The translations under genes and the position numbers were made by a program. The notes beneath the pieces were generated by a model. That model saw only the letters and a list, made by a program, of their open reading frames with translations, was not told where the DNA came from and did no database searches. This document shows positions 54,694-63,490 of a stretch of DNA of 64,000 nucleotides, one piece after another (positions within the stretch are counted from its first letter, which is position 1; each line of letters begins with the position of its first letter). This DNA is from Sphingobacterium multivorum (GTDB lineage Bacteria; Bacteroidota; Bacteroidia; Sphingobacteriales; Sphingobacteriaceae): NCBI RefSeq assembly GCF_039511225.1, contig NZ_CP154261.1, positions 5,580,001 through 5,644,000 of the forward strand, written 5' to 3'.

Positions 54694-54911
54694 AAAATTA
54701 ATTCTTTGAATACATGACTATTGGTCGCTCCATTGCGATCAAAAGCAGGGCACGAGACATCTATAAATGCAATAGAAACTTTTCCTGGCTACCGGTCAAA
54801 CACGCACCGTTGCAATAACGAAATTAAAACAAAAAGGAGGCCAATGAAATCACCGGAATCAGGTATTTTTTTGGGCAGGAGATTGTTTGGTTTCTAAACT
54901 ACGCAGTGTGG

Positions 54912-55292
54912 CTATTTGCGCTGCAGTAAACTCACCTGTCCTTCCAATGAGAGGATTGTTTTTTCCTGTGCCTTGACCGTTTGCTCTAAGGCATTAACCA
55001 GCTGCTTATAAATTCCGAGGCCTTCGGCAGTGGCAGGAGCTGTTTCGGCTGGTTGCGCACCGAGCGTCCCCTTCTCATCCTTTCGCATCATAGTCCCTTC
55101 ACCCATGAGCAACCAGGCTGGACTAATGTCAGGATGTTTGGACAATATAGCCACCATAGCATCTGAACTGAGTGCAGTATTTTTCTGCCCTCCCTTAAAG
55201 TTTGCATAGGAAAGTTGCACATCTTTGAAAAATTCGGTTTTACTGATGCCTTTGGTTTCAGCGATCAGCAGCACACGTTCCTTTACATTCAC
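54912..55292 (-). CDS. HTH regulator with C-terminal coiled coil (copy 2)
   Basis: 126 aa. N-terminal XRE/CI-like HTH (MNVKERVLLIAETKGISKTEFFKDVQLSYANF) followed by the phrase ISPAWLLMGEGTM found in Bacteroidota phage-repressor-like HTH proteins. A Pro/Ala-rich linker leads to a 35-residue coiled coil (LVNALEQTVKAQEKTILSLEGQ). It is a paralogue of the next gene upstream (55319-55735) with the same domain plan. Probably a DNA-binding regulator, co-transcribed with its paralogue. Confidence 0.8.
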   Translation of the reverse strand: MNVKERVLLIAETKGISKTEFFKDVQLSYANFKGGQKNTALSSDAMVAILSKHPDISPAWLLMGEGTMMRKDEKGTLGAQPAETAPATAEGLGIYKQLVNALEQTVKAQEKTILSLEGQVSLLQRK

Positions 55293-55318
55293 TTATAGCT
55301 TTTTTAAATGTTGGCTGT

Positions 55319-55735
55319 TTATTTATTTCTTAACGATTTTATTTCTTGCTCTTGAATCGACAATAATCGCTCCAAAGAAATAATTGTCTTCTCCTGAGAT
55401 TTAATTGTGATATTTTGTGACGATATAACCTGTCTTAAGGAGTTGACAACGGCATTACTAACGCCCTCAATTTCATTTGTCACATAACCCTCCTTTTCTT
55501 CTTCCTGAGCAAGAACGGGCTTTAGCATCTCACCTTCGCCTTTTAACAACCATTCGGAAGAATATGCAGGATATTTTTCAACAATACTAACTAACCATTT
55601 CGCCTGTACATCTGTATTGTTGGTTAAGGCACGTGTAAATACGCCTCTACTAGCTCCAACGGCAGTTTCAAAGGCTGTCACGCTCAGTCCTTCTCTATCT
55701 GCAATAACTTTAATTCTCGTTAAAAAAGAACTCAT
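55319..55735 (-). CDS. HTH regulator with C-terminal coiled coil (copy 1)
   Basis: 138 aa from the ATG at 55735 (a TTG two codons earlier is less likely). HTH region FLTRIKVIADREGLSVTAFETAVGASRGVF, then SSEWLLKGEGEML and a long coiled coil (LRQVISSQNITIKSQEKTI...). Same architecture as the gene at 54912-55292; the C-termini align around QEKTI.SLE. It is divergent from the HEPN operon across a gap with matching inverted sites, so it probably represses its own and the operon's promoter. Confidence 0.8.
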   Translation of the reverse strand: MSSFLTRIKVIADREGLSVTAFETAVGASRGVFTRALTNNTDVQAKWLVSIVEKYPAYSSEWLLKGEGEMLKPVLAQEEEKEGYVTNEIEGVSNAVVNSLRQVISSQNITIKSQEKTIISLERLLSIQEQEIKSLRNK

Positions 55736-55740
55736 AATCA

Positions 55741-55809
55741 ATAATTATCAATATAAAATTTGATTAATTGAAAATTAGTGTTTAAATTAGCTTAACTATT
55801 GATAATTAT
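55741..55809. promoter_or_regulatory. Paired inverted operator-like sites in the divergent promoter region
   Basis: ATAATTATCAATA (55741-55753) and TATTGATAATTAT (55797-55809) are exact inverted repeats, 43 bp apart, between the HTH genes and the HEPN operon. Each arm carries TTGATAATTAT on one strand, as expected for two binding sites of a dimeric HTH repressor. Confidence 0.6.
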
Positions 55810-55921
55810 AAACACATCATTCACCAAAAACTAACAAATGAAACCAACAAGGCTATAGATCAGTGCACAGATCGTAATGAGCCCTAGCAGCAGTTTCATC
55901 AACTTTAAAACATATAATCTG

Positions 55922-57205
55922 ATGAAAAATACGCAAAAGAAACTAAAAGCGAAACATTTTCGCTATTTAAGCCAAGAATACATCGACGATCCGATGAAAT
56001 ATCTCGAGGATTTTTTCGTAAATGGTACAAGAATCGACTATTGGCTCAGGGATGTAAACCTCTTGATCAATATCGCCACGAATCACCAAATGGCAAGTCC
56101 CACATGTATCAACAATTATTACATCAAGGAACTCATACAACAGGTCGAAATTGCTTACATCATTTTCAAAAAATGCAACATCCAAATTATAGAGAATCCG
56201 CTATTCTTTTTTTCTAAAAAAGCAGATTATTGGAAGTATACTATTGACGGCATTTACACAAACAATGGAATTGAGTCTTCAACAGATAGTATTGCTCACT
56301 TTTTCTCTTATAAAACCCTGCGCCAATGGTACGAGGTATTGGACGATCTATGGATAAAAACCGGTAATGCTGACGACGAATTCATGAGTAACCAGGCCAA
56401 TGAAATATTAGCTATTTTGGAGCTCATTCAGAGACTAGCAGTTTCACTTGACAAAATCAGGGAAAGTGGAACTCTTCCAGGCACAAATGATTCCAAAGAG
56501 AATCTTAAAGTTAAATCCAAGAATCAACGCATTGAACAAATCGGAGATTCAAAAGATAGCGATATCACCATAACAGAGCATAAGAAAAACCCTGATTTTT
56601 ATCCTAAAAAGCAAGTTAAAATCCCTTTGTGGTTAGCTCCACAAGCCTTTTCAATGGAAGCTATTCAGTCGTTCTTTATCCATAATTGTCTTGACGGTTG
56701 GAGAGAATACATTAAATATTGGCACAGGGCAGCAATCACAGAAAATTGCTCCTGGTCTGCGGGCAGCAATTATAGTAGTTCAACGTTGCTATTCACTTAT
56801 TCCTGCATATATTCTCTATTGGAGATGTTTCGCAATGAAGCTGATCTTCGAAAAATAACATGTACCGTCCAAGATCCAAAACAGCAAATAATCCTCCGTT
56901 ACCCTCATGCTATCCTTATCAAACATAAGGAGGAAAAATACACTTTAAACTATACAAGCACTGAACAACTCGAGGACTCGTTTCTTTCTATTGCCAATCT
57001 GATCAATCAGCATGCAGAGATCGAATGGAATGAGATTTTATACGACTGGCTAGAATATGGATTGTCTAAAGAAGCTTACTCCAATGCAGAGTTTTCGAAT
57101 CAAACACTATGTATCCATGATCGATTAATTAATATCATTGAACTTGCGTACCTACTTGCTTATAAAGATGAAATTGAAATACTTGATACTGCTTTCCAGC
57201 ACTAA
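55922..57205 (+). CDS. Unknown protein, first gene of HEPN operon
   Basis: 427 aa from the ATG at 55922 (MKNTQKKLKAKHF). An in-frame ATG at 55877 would add 15 residues and cannot be excluded. The N-terminal ~180 residues are helical and rich in Tyr, Trp and Ile. A charged, Ser/Lys-rich linker (~195-235) joins a second helical domain (from IPLWLAPQAFSMEAIQSFFIHNCLDGW). No motif, signal peptide or membrane segment seen, and I do not recognise the family. The HEPN-like gene starts 46 bp downstream, so the two form an operon under the HTH regulators. Confidence 0.65.
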   Translation: MKNTQKKLKAKHFRYLSQEYIDDPMKYLEDFFVNGTRIDYWLRDVNLLINIATNHQMASPTCINNYYIKELIQQVEIAYIIFKKCNIQIIENPLFFFSKKADYWKYTIDGIYTNNGIESSTDSIAHFFSYKTLRQWYEVLDDLWIKTGNADDEFMSNQANEILAILELIQRLAVSLDKIRESGTLPGTNDSKENLKVKSKNQRIEQIGDSKDSDITITEHKKNPDFYPKKQVKIPLWLAPQAFSMEAIQSFFIHNCLDGWREYIKYWHRAAITENCSWSAGSNYSSSTLLFTYSCIYSLLEMFRNEADLRKITCTVQDPKQQIILRYPHAILIKHKEEKYTLNYTSTEQLEDSFLSIANLINQHAEIEWNEILYDWLEYGLSKEAYSNAEFSNQTLCIHDRLINIIELAYLLAYKDEIEILDTAFQH

Positions 57206-57250
57206 AAACACGAGAAGCTAAAAACCAATTTTACATCAATAACCCCTATT

Positions 57251-58942
57251 ATGAACACCGATATTAACCCTATTGTCGAGGCAATCCTTCGTGCTGTTGC
57301 TGTCGATGAAATCTACCAATGGACTTTTGACCACGATGGTAAAAAGCATCAGATGCTACAGGTCAATCTTACGTCAAATGCCGGAATTCGATTTTCCGAT
57401 GCCAACAGTCTGATAAACAAAACTGTTGGCTCCTATCCCAATGTATATATCAATGTGAACTTCACGCACGAAATACAACAAAAAGTGGATCAAGGTTTAG
57501 GCCGGGCCTATCTTATTTGCCAACCTGAAAACCGCATTTATCAGAATCCTGTGCAAGAGATTCCCCTTATCTTACCAAATAATAAAAGTGACGAAGTCAT
57601 CGAAAAAACACGGACATATATTGAAAAGGAAAAGAGCAAGATTCGATCTTTTATTGATGGCTACAATTTCTATTTTGAGCATAAAAATTATGCACACGCA
57701 GCATTCATGCTACATCAAGCTTTAGAACTTGCATTTCGAACAGCCGAAAATATCCTTGTTGTTGAGGATAAGAAGTCCCATTCCTTAAAAAACCATATAA
57801 ACTATCTCAAATCTTTCGACGATCGCCTCGGCACACTAGCCGATAATAACGAAAAAAAACAAGCTTTGGAGAAAATTAACAAGGCTTACATCGACTATCG
57901 ATATCACTTTGATTATTTTATCGATGAAGATGTATTAGAAACAGCCTATCAGATTGCGATCAATACATTAAACTGGATATACGATTATTCCAATCTTCTC
58001 TATGAAGAAATTAAGGTAAAACTTACCATTCTCCCGAGCTGCAATAAAGAGATTGAAAATTACAAAACAAACGATGATATATACAAACAAACCTATTGTA
58101 ACTCCAACTATCGGGATCTTATTCTTAATGCAATTGAATGTTATTGTACACCTGCTTTGGTTGCTTGTTTTGGTTATGACTCTGATTATCACAGATACCA
58201 TAATGCGCTCCAAAGAGCCAAAAAGGACCATATCACCCATTCCTACTATATTTTTGTTGCTTATGAGACTTTAAATGGCGAACTCAATAATTTATCACAA
58301 CTCATTGCGGATATGCTCCCCAACAATGTGTCACTCACGCTGGCCCTGGAAAACTCAGCCGTTTTCAGCAAACAGTTTTCAAAGGGTCATCCCTTTTTTC
58401 TTTCACTCCTGAAAGCAGGTGACATCTGGTTGCAAAATACATCCATGGCCAATATCGATCTGGAAAGCATCGTTGCCCCACAGCTAAATCTAGATTATGT
58501 ACGTCAACAATGGAAGACGCGCTATAATAATGCGCGCACATTATACTTGCCTTATGAGGAAGACTGCTCGGCAATAAGCATCGAGGCCGTATATTTTATG
58601 CTATCTCAAGCGCTGGAACAAGTTTGTCTTGGCGTAATCAATACCGTACTTCAATACAAACCGCAACGGGTCAACCTTACTTTCCTCATGCAACTCTGCA
58701 AATTAATAGTTCCTGATGCCTACTTCATTTTTTGCTTGGATCATCAAGATCAGCTTAACGCCTTTAAAAACATCATGGAAGCACAACAGGAATTTAGATA
58801 TAATGCAAATTATAAAGGAAATCCACTAACAATTATAGAATTGCAAAAACGCACAAAAACGTTTATAGAAAGGTGTAACCAAGAGATGGAGAGCTATTTC
58901 GAGAAAATTTCTAGCCAACAGCTGGTCGAACAAGTTGAATAG
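57251..58942 (+). CDS. Tandem HEPN-like protein (two degenerate MNT-HEPN units)
   Basis: 563 aa. HEPN-like helical domains at ~125-250 (AAFMLHQALELAFRTAENIL; 151-170) and ~415-550 (AVYFMLSQALEQVCLGVINTVLQYKPQRVNL; from 446). Each is preceded by a region resembling the tail of a minimal nucleotidyltransferase domain: FTHEIQQKVDQGLGRAYLICQPENRIYQ (71-98) and VFSKQFSKGHPFFLSLLKAGDIWLQ (371-395). The second also has CFGYDSDYHRY where an active transferase would carry a GSxxxGxxxxxSDxD signature, so it looks catalytically dead. A clear RX4-6H ribonuclease motif is not visible. MNT-HEPN proteins serve in toxin-antitoxin and defence systems, but this could be only a structural or nucleotide-binding relative. 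Confidence 0.7.
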   Translation: MNTDINPIVEAILRAVAVDEIYQWTFDHDGKKHQMLQVNLTSNAGIRFSDANSLINKTVGSYPNVYINVNFTHEIQQKVDQGLGRAYLICQPENRIYQNPVQEIPLILPNNKSDEVIEKTRTYIEKEKSKIRSFIDGYNFYFEHKNYAHAAFMLHQALELAFRTAENILVVEDKKSHSLKNHINYLKSFDDRLGTLADNNEKKQALEKINKAYIDYRYHFDYFIDEDVLETAYQIAINTLNWIYDYSNLLYEEIKVKLTILPSCNKEIENYKTNDDIYKQTYCNSNYRDLILNAIECYCTPALVACFGYDSDYHRYHNALQRAKKDHITHSYYIFVAYETLNGELNNLSQLIADMLPNNVSLTLALENSAVFSKQFSKGHPFFLSLLKAGDIWLQNTSMANIDLESIVAPQLNLDYVRQQWKTRYNNARTLYLPYEEDCSAISIEAVYFMLSQALEQVCLGVINTVLQYKPQRVNLTFLMQLCKLIVPDAYFIFCLDHQDQLNAFKNIMEAQQEFRYNANYKGNPLTIIELQKRTKTFIERCNQEMESYFEKISSQQLVEQVE

Positions 58943-59041
58943 AAGGCCGATTATGAAGGAATAAACCAATTATAATTATGTCAAATAATTTGCAAATAAT
59001 CGGGATTATTCCGATTGCTATATAAATATTTAACAAAGCGG

Positions 59042-59680
59042 TCAAGCAAGGGCCCGAATATCTTTAATTTCCAATATATTCTTAACGTCATCGCGTTCCA
59101 CGGCATGTATCATGGCACGTCCGACTTCATGTAGGGAAAGTACTGCTGAAGGGGCAAAAAATTTGATTATTTTGGCCACAAAAGCAAAGGGATTAGCATG
59201 CTTTTGCCCTGCAACATTCGTCATTGCTCCTGGTCTAAAGTTATACTCCTTTTTGAACGGCAATTTGGCAAGATCATTCTCTGTTTTACCCTTAACCCTA
59301 GCCCACATCACTTTGCCTTGCTCCGTACTATCGGTGCTTCCTCCAGAAACATAAATAAAACTGATCTCCGAATTGATTTCCAACAGGGACTTTGCAAAAG
59401 CTAGTGTTGTCTCATAAGTAATATAACGGTACTTGTCTTCTTTCATTCCCACAGAACTCACGCCAGCACAGTAGAAGCAGGCATCATAGCCCGCAATCGC
59501 ATCTCTAAATAGCGAAAGTTTAGTAAAGTCTTCGACCAAAAGTTCCTTTAATTTTGGATGCTGAATGGCAGCCGTCCGGCGGGAAATGCTCAGCACGGCT
59601 GTTACCTTTTCATTTTGTAGGCATTCCAGCAAAACGCCTTCGCCAACCATTCCGGTGGCTCCTGTTATAATTACCTTCAT
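59042..59680 (-). CDS. NAD(P)-binding Rossmann protein (NmrA/atypical SDR-like)
   Basis: 212 aa. The dinucleotide-binding loop GATGMVGEGVL lies at the N-terminus, with SRR after the second strand (often NADP+). YYC-type core replaced by CFYCAGVSSVGMKEDKYRYITYE; FIYVSGGSTDST and YNFRPGAMTN follow. The usual YxxxK active site is not obvious (ARVKGKTEND is at that place), so it may be a redox sensor or isomerase-like protein rather than a reductase. Monocistronic. Confidence 0.85.
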   Translation of the reverse strand: MKVIITGATGMVGEGVLLECLQNEKVTAVLSISRRTAAIQHPKLKELLVEDFTKLSLFRDAIAGYDACFYCAGVSSVGMKEDKYRYITYETTLAFAKSLLEINSEISFIYVSGGSTDSTEQGKVMWARVKGKTENDLAKLPFKKEYNFRPGAMTNVAGQKHANPFAFVAKIIKFFAPSAVLSLHEVGRAMIHAVERDDVKNILEIKDIRALA

Positions 59681-59756
59681 ATTTCAGCATAGCTCCTCAT
59701 TGGAACCTTTAATTAAAAATACATTATTACCCTGAGGCATTTATACAACCCAATGA

Positions 59757-61334
59757 CTAAATCCGCCGCAACCGCTCTTCTTCCAAGTCTAGTTGATATA
59801 ACTGTGAACGAACAATCCCCTCATCAATGGTCGACTCGCAGTTTAGCTTCTGAAGATATTCCCGTTGCACATCCAAAAGCTCCATAAATATCACTTTTGT
59901 CTTTTCGTTCATCCACGAATCATCGGCCGCATTCACCTTTTCCTCCCAATGTTTCAGAATGCGGTCCATAACATCACGATTGTGCAGTTCTTTCTCATGT
60001 TTATCTTTCAGAAATTGGTAAACATGATGTTTCAATCCTTGCTTCATGCGACTACGGACCTGCTCTTCGGGCTCTTCTCCAAAAGTTTCAAATAGTCTAG
60101 TCCTTCTGATCAAGTAGGGCAAGGTAAGCCCTTGTATCAAGAGCGTGGATAAGATCACTACAAAGGTGATAAATAAGATCAGGTTTCGCTGCGGAATAGC
60201 CACACCATTCATAACGACAGGAATAGATAATGCTGCTGCCAGTGACACCACACCACGCATGCCGGTCCAGCCCAACAAAAGAGGCATTAGAAAACGCTGT
60301 TTGGTAGATCTCGATCTTGGCGCCACACCCGGGCGAAAAATAAGGGTAGCAATCATGGCTGCATACGAGCTGATAATACGGGCAAGGATCAATACTGCCG
60401 TTACCAAAAGACCGTACCCGATGGCTTCCAACAGAGACGTTCCATTGGACCGCAAACCCGCAACAATCTCCGGAAGATCTAATCCAATAATAAAAAATAC
60501 GATACCGTTCAGGATAAACACAAAACTCTCCCAGACACTCAGCCCCCGCACCCGGCTCGTACTATTGAGAAATGTCAGCCGCTGACCGGACATCAAAAGG
60601 CCACCGGCAACGACAGCCAATACACCTGAACTATGGAATTGCTCTGCGATCCAATACATAAAGTAAGGTTCAATCAAGGTAAGTGCAATATCCGAGGGCG
60701 CATCTGTCGGTAGACGCTTGTGTGCCTGTATAAAAAACCAACCCAATAACAGGCCAATACCCACACCACCGACCAGCATCCAGATAAAGGATACCGCAGC
60801 TTGTCCCCACACAAATTGACCTGTCCCAACAGCAATAAGGGCAAAACGTACAATGATCAAGGAAGAAGCATCATTTAATAGGCTTTCGCCTTCCAGGATC
60901 GCAGAAGTAGCTTTGGGAACTTTCACAAATTTCATAATCGCTCCTGTGCTGACAGCATCTGGCGGTGACACAATACCTCCCAGCAGGAAGCCCAACGCTA
61001 GTGTAAAGCCCGGTATATAATAATTGGCAACCACCGCGACAGAAAGTGCCGTAAAGAATACAACCAAGAAGGCAAAACTCCCGATAATACGCCACCATTT
61101 CTTCATCTCCTTAAACGAAATTGACCAAGAAGCCTCGCAAAGCAAGGGCGGTAGAAAAATGAGAAAGATGACATCCGGATCAATCGTAACTACGGGCAAA
61201 GTGGGAATAAAACTGATGAATAGCCCTGCCAGAACCAAGAGAATGGGATAGGCTACCCGTAGTTTGGTCGCCCACATTTCGATCAATACGATGATCGCAA
61301 TCATTGCGATAAATAAAGGAAATAAGCTGTGCAT
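59757..61334 (-). CDS. Na+/H+ antiporter (CPA1 family)
   Basis: 525 aa with about 12 hydrophobic helices in the first 400 residues. The CPA1 signatures are GGIVSPPDAVSTGAIMKFV and EGESLLNDASSLIIVRFAL, whose Asn-Asp pair binds the cation, and TGMRGVVSLAAALSIP near the end of the membrane part. The last ~110 residues are a soluble charged helical tail (RSRMKQGLKHHVYQFLKDKH...). It exchanges Na+ or K+ for H+ in pH and salt control. Confidence 0.93.
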   Translation of the reverse strand: MHSLFPLFIAMIAIIVLIEMWATKLRVAYPILLVLAGLFISFIPTLPVVTIDPDVIFLIFLPPLLCEASWSISFKEMKKWWRIIGSFAFLVVFFTALSVAVVANYYIPGFTLALGFLLGGIVSPPDAVSTGAIMKFVKVPKATSAILEGESLLNDASSLIIVRFALIAVGTGQFVWGQAAVSFIWMLVGGVGIGLLLGWFFIQAHKRLPTDAPSDIALTLIEPYFMYWIAEQFHSSGVLAVVAGGLLMSGQRLTFLNSTSRVRGLSVWESFVFILNGIVFFIIGLDLPEIVAGLRSNGTSLLEAIGYGLLVTAVLILARIISSYAAMIATLIFRPGVAPRSRSTKQRFLMPLLLGWTGMRGVVSLAAALSIPVVMNGVAIPQRNLILFITFVVILSTLLIQGLTLPYLIRRTRLFETFGEEPEEQVRSRMKQGLKHHVYQFLKDKHEKELHNRDVMDRILKHWEEKVNAADDSWMNEKTKVIFMELLDVQREYLQKLNCESTIDEGIVRSQLYQLDLEEERLRRI

Positions 61335-61429
61335 ACTACTTCATAATTTATAGATCCGGAGATATCCTTTTCGTAGTGTAAAGATCTCAAATGGAAATTA
61401 CAAAAATCACCGGACAACCTAATTTTTTT

Positions 61430-61478
61430 CTGTACCCCTATTTTAACGGCACTCTGTACCTAAACAGCATCCTGTACC
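61430..61478 (+). promoter_or_regulatory. Three direct CTGTACC repeats (probable MocR operator)
   Basis: CTGTACC occurs at 61430-61436, 61454-61460 and 61472-61478, spaced 24 and 18 bp start to start, 31 bp before the first gene of the MocR operon. MocR-type regulators are known to bind direct repeats near their own genes. Confidence 0.6.
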
Positions 61479-61508
61479 CTTCTTAAATTAGCAAAAAGAT
61501 TTATTCTT

Positions 61509-61880
61509 ATGGCGACAACTGCACATCAACCGTATCTGATCAGACAAGTGGATCTTTCTGATTTAGCGCTTATCAAAGAAATACAAAACAAAAAGCAGGT
61601 AGATACAGCACGCATAAGCATGCCTTTCCTGGTGCTCGACCAAGGCAATCAATTAAAAGCCTTTTCGTCTGTAATACTCTGCAGAAAGAATTTACTGTCG
61701 GTCGAAATGACCTACGACGGTCCTATTTCGGATATGCTTTCCAACGTATTTATGGACAAAGCGCAATCCTTCTTTGAGCAGCAGTTGATGGACCTATTTG
61801 GTTCGGAAGAATCGCTCATAAAAGGAATCCGCCGATATAATAACTGGTTAAATCAAAACAGAAACAGTAAATTAGCATAA
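61509..61880 (+). CDS. Unknown 123-aa protein co-transcribed with MocR regulator
   Basis: No family recognised, no signal peptide. A predominantly mixed alpha/beta pattern (LIRQVDLSDLALIKEIQNKK; MPFLVLDQGNQLKAFSSVILCRKNLLSVEMTYDGP; then helix DMLSNVFMDKAQSFFEQQLMDLFG). Its stop is two bases before the MocR start, so the two are translated together. Role unknown; possibly an accessory protein of the regulator. Confidence 0.7.
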   Translation: MATTAHQPYLIRQVDLSDLALIKEIQNKKQVDTARISMPFLVLDQGNQLKAFSSVILCRKNLLSVEMTYDGPISDMLSNVFMDKAQSFFEQQLMDLFGSEESLIKGIRRYNNWLNQNRNSKLA

Positions 61881-61882
61881 GG

Positions 61883-63298
61883 ATGGAACAGCAACTGTTA
61901 TATAAAAAAATAGCCAATATTGTCGAGAACCAGATCAAAAATGGTTCCTTGGTCTATGGCGATCGTTTACCTTCTGTCCGCAGCGCTCAGAAATTATACA
62001 ATGTAAGTTTAAATACGGCAAAAAGTGCCTATATGGAACTAGAGAGTCGATCGCTCATTGAATCACGCCCCAAATCAGGCTATTTCGTTAGCCGATCCGG
62101 GCTTCGTCGGATGGCTATCCCGTCCATTTCTACCTTCAAAATCGACGAAAAGAAACAAGATCCCGCGGCATTGATCGATAAAGTTTTCCACTCCCTGGAA
62201 GACAAGGAAATTACACGCTTTTCACTGGGTTTACCCAGTGCATCATTACTTCCGATTCAGAAACTCAATCGATGCATTATAGAGTCGGTTCATGAGCTGC
62301 ATGATTACGGTGATCAATATGGACAGGTACAGGGAAGTCCGAGCTTACGGAAAGAAATTGCCAAATGGTCATTGGTACTTGAGGGAAAAATAAGTGACGA
62401 GGATCTTATTATCACGTCGGGCGCCATGAATGCCATCTACAGCTGCCTTCGTGCCGTCACTAAATCCGGTGACACCATAGCGGTAGAAAGCCCCCTTTAC
62501 TTTGGCTTTATTCAGGCTTTTCAACTACTGGGCCTCAAAACCATCGAGATTCCGACCCACCCTATTACGGGAATTGAATTGGATGCCCTGAAAAAAGTTA
62601 TTCATAAAATTGATGTCTGTTGTTTTGTCACCAACTTTAGCAATCCATTGGGCGCACTCATGCCTGAGGAGCACAAGAAAGAGCTTGTCAAACTGCTCGC
62701 ACACCACCATATTCCATTGATTGAAGACGACCTATATGGAAACATCTATTTCGGTTCGTCACGGCCCAAACCATGCAAATATTTTGACGAGGAGGGACTG
62801 GTGATGTGGTGTGGATCGTTTACCAAAGTATTAGCCCCAAGTTTTCGGCTCGGTTGGGTTGAGCCCGGGCAATACAAGGATAAGATCCTAAAACAAAAGC
62901 TCATACAAACGATTTCGCAGCCTGCAATTTACCAGGAAGCTGTTTCCAAATTCTTACAGATCGGCCGGTACGACCATCACCTCAATAGCTTCAGAAAAAA
63001 ACTGTACAGCAATTATGTCAATTTCAGAAATAGCATTGAGGCCCATTTTCCGGAAAATACCAAAATGTCGCAGCCCGAAGGTGGCTTTGTACTTTGGTTA
63101 GAGCTGGACAAAAAGATAGACTCAACGGTGCTCTACGATTATGCGCTCAGGCAAAAGTTGAGTTTTGCACCGGGAAGGATGTTTACACAGCACGATCAGT
63201 TTAAGAACTGTATTCGGCTTAACTATGCAGTGGACTGGAACGAAAAGACAGCACAGGATCTGATGCGCCTCGGCCGATTTTTTAAGGCTGTATTGTAA
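61883..63298 (+). CDS. MocR-type regulator (GntR HTH fused to PLP aminotransferase domain)
   Basis: 471 aa. N-terminal winged HTH of the GntR type (residues ~1-75: YGDRLPSVRSAQKLYNVSLNTAKSAYMELESRSLIESRPKSGYFV). Then a fold-type I aminotransferase-like domain with DYGDQYGQVQGSPSLRKEIAKW, VTNFSNPLGALMP, IEDDLYGNIYF and the PLP-lysine motif MWCGSFTKVLAPSFRLGW (Lys of SFTK). It is a transcription factor sensing PLP or an amino compound and probably binds the CTGTACC repeats at 61430-61478. Targets are likely its own operon and possibly the divergent antiporter gene. Confidence 0.93.
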   Translation: MEQQLLYKKIANIVENQIKNGSLVYGDRLPSVRSAQKLYNVSLNTAKSAYMELESRSLIESRPKSGYFVSRSGLRRMAIPSISTFKIDEKKQDPAALIDKVFHSLEDKEITRFSLGLPSASLLPIQKLNRCIIESVHELHDYGDQYGQVQGSPSLRKEIAKWSLVLEGKISDEDLIITSGAMNAIYSCLRAVTKSGDTIAVESPLYFGFIQAFQLLGLKTIEIPTHPITGIELDALKKVIHKIDVCCFVTNFSNPLGALMPEEHKKELVKLLAHHHIPLIEDDLYGNIYFGSSRPKPCKYFDEEGLVMWCGSFTKVLAPSFRLGWVEPGQYKDKILKQKLIQTISQPAIYQEAVSKFLQIGRYDHHLNSFRKKLYSNYVNFRNSIEAHFPENTKMSQPEGGFVLWLELDKKIDSTVLYDYALRQKLSFAPGRMFTQHDQFKNCIRLNYAVDWNEKTAQDLMRLGRFFKAVL

Positions 63299-63413
63299 GA
63301 GGAAATTTCCGCGATCATCAGTATGGTATCCTTGGATAAGAATTGCTCTGCGCTATGAGGCATTGTCTACCAGGATCTGACCTTAAAGGTATTTAAGCCG
63401 TACCCTATAAACG

Positions 63414-63444
63414 TTCCAAGGGCACCTTGTGAGCACCCTTGGAA
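63414..63444. other. 9-bp hairpin between MocR gene and PepSY-like gene
   Basis: TTCCAAGGG (63414-63422) pairs with CCCTTGGAA (63436-63444). It lies between convergent genes; an A-run follows on the plus strand, so a normal T-run would not be present for plus-strand transcripts. Confidence 0.45.
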
Positions 63445-63490
63445 TTAAAAAACAAAGTGTATTCACTTCGCAGAGAGAAAAGAATCTTTG

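Noticed and set aside
54912..55735. Prophage immunity region, because both HTH proteins look CI-like
   Set aside because: No integrase, structural, lysis or replication phage genes within reach; HTH proteins of this form are also common outside phages.
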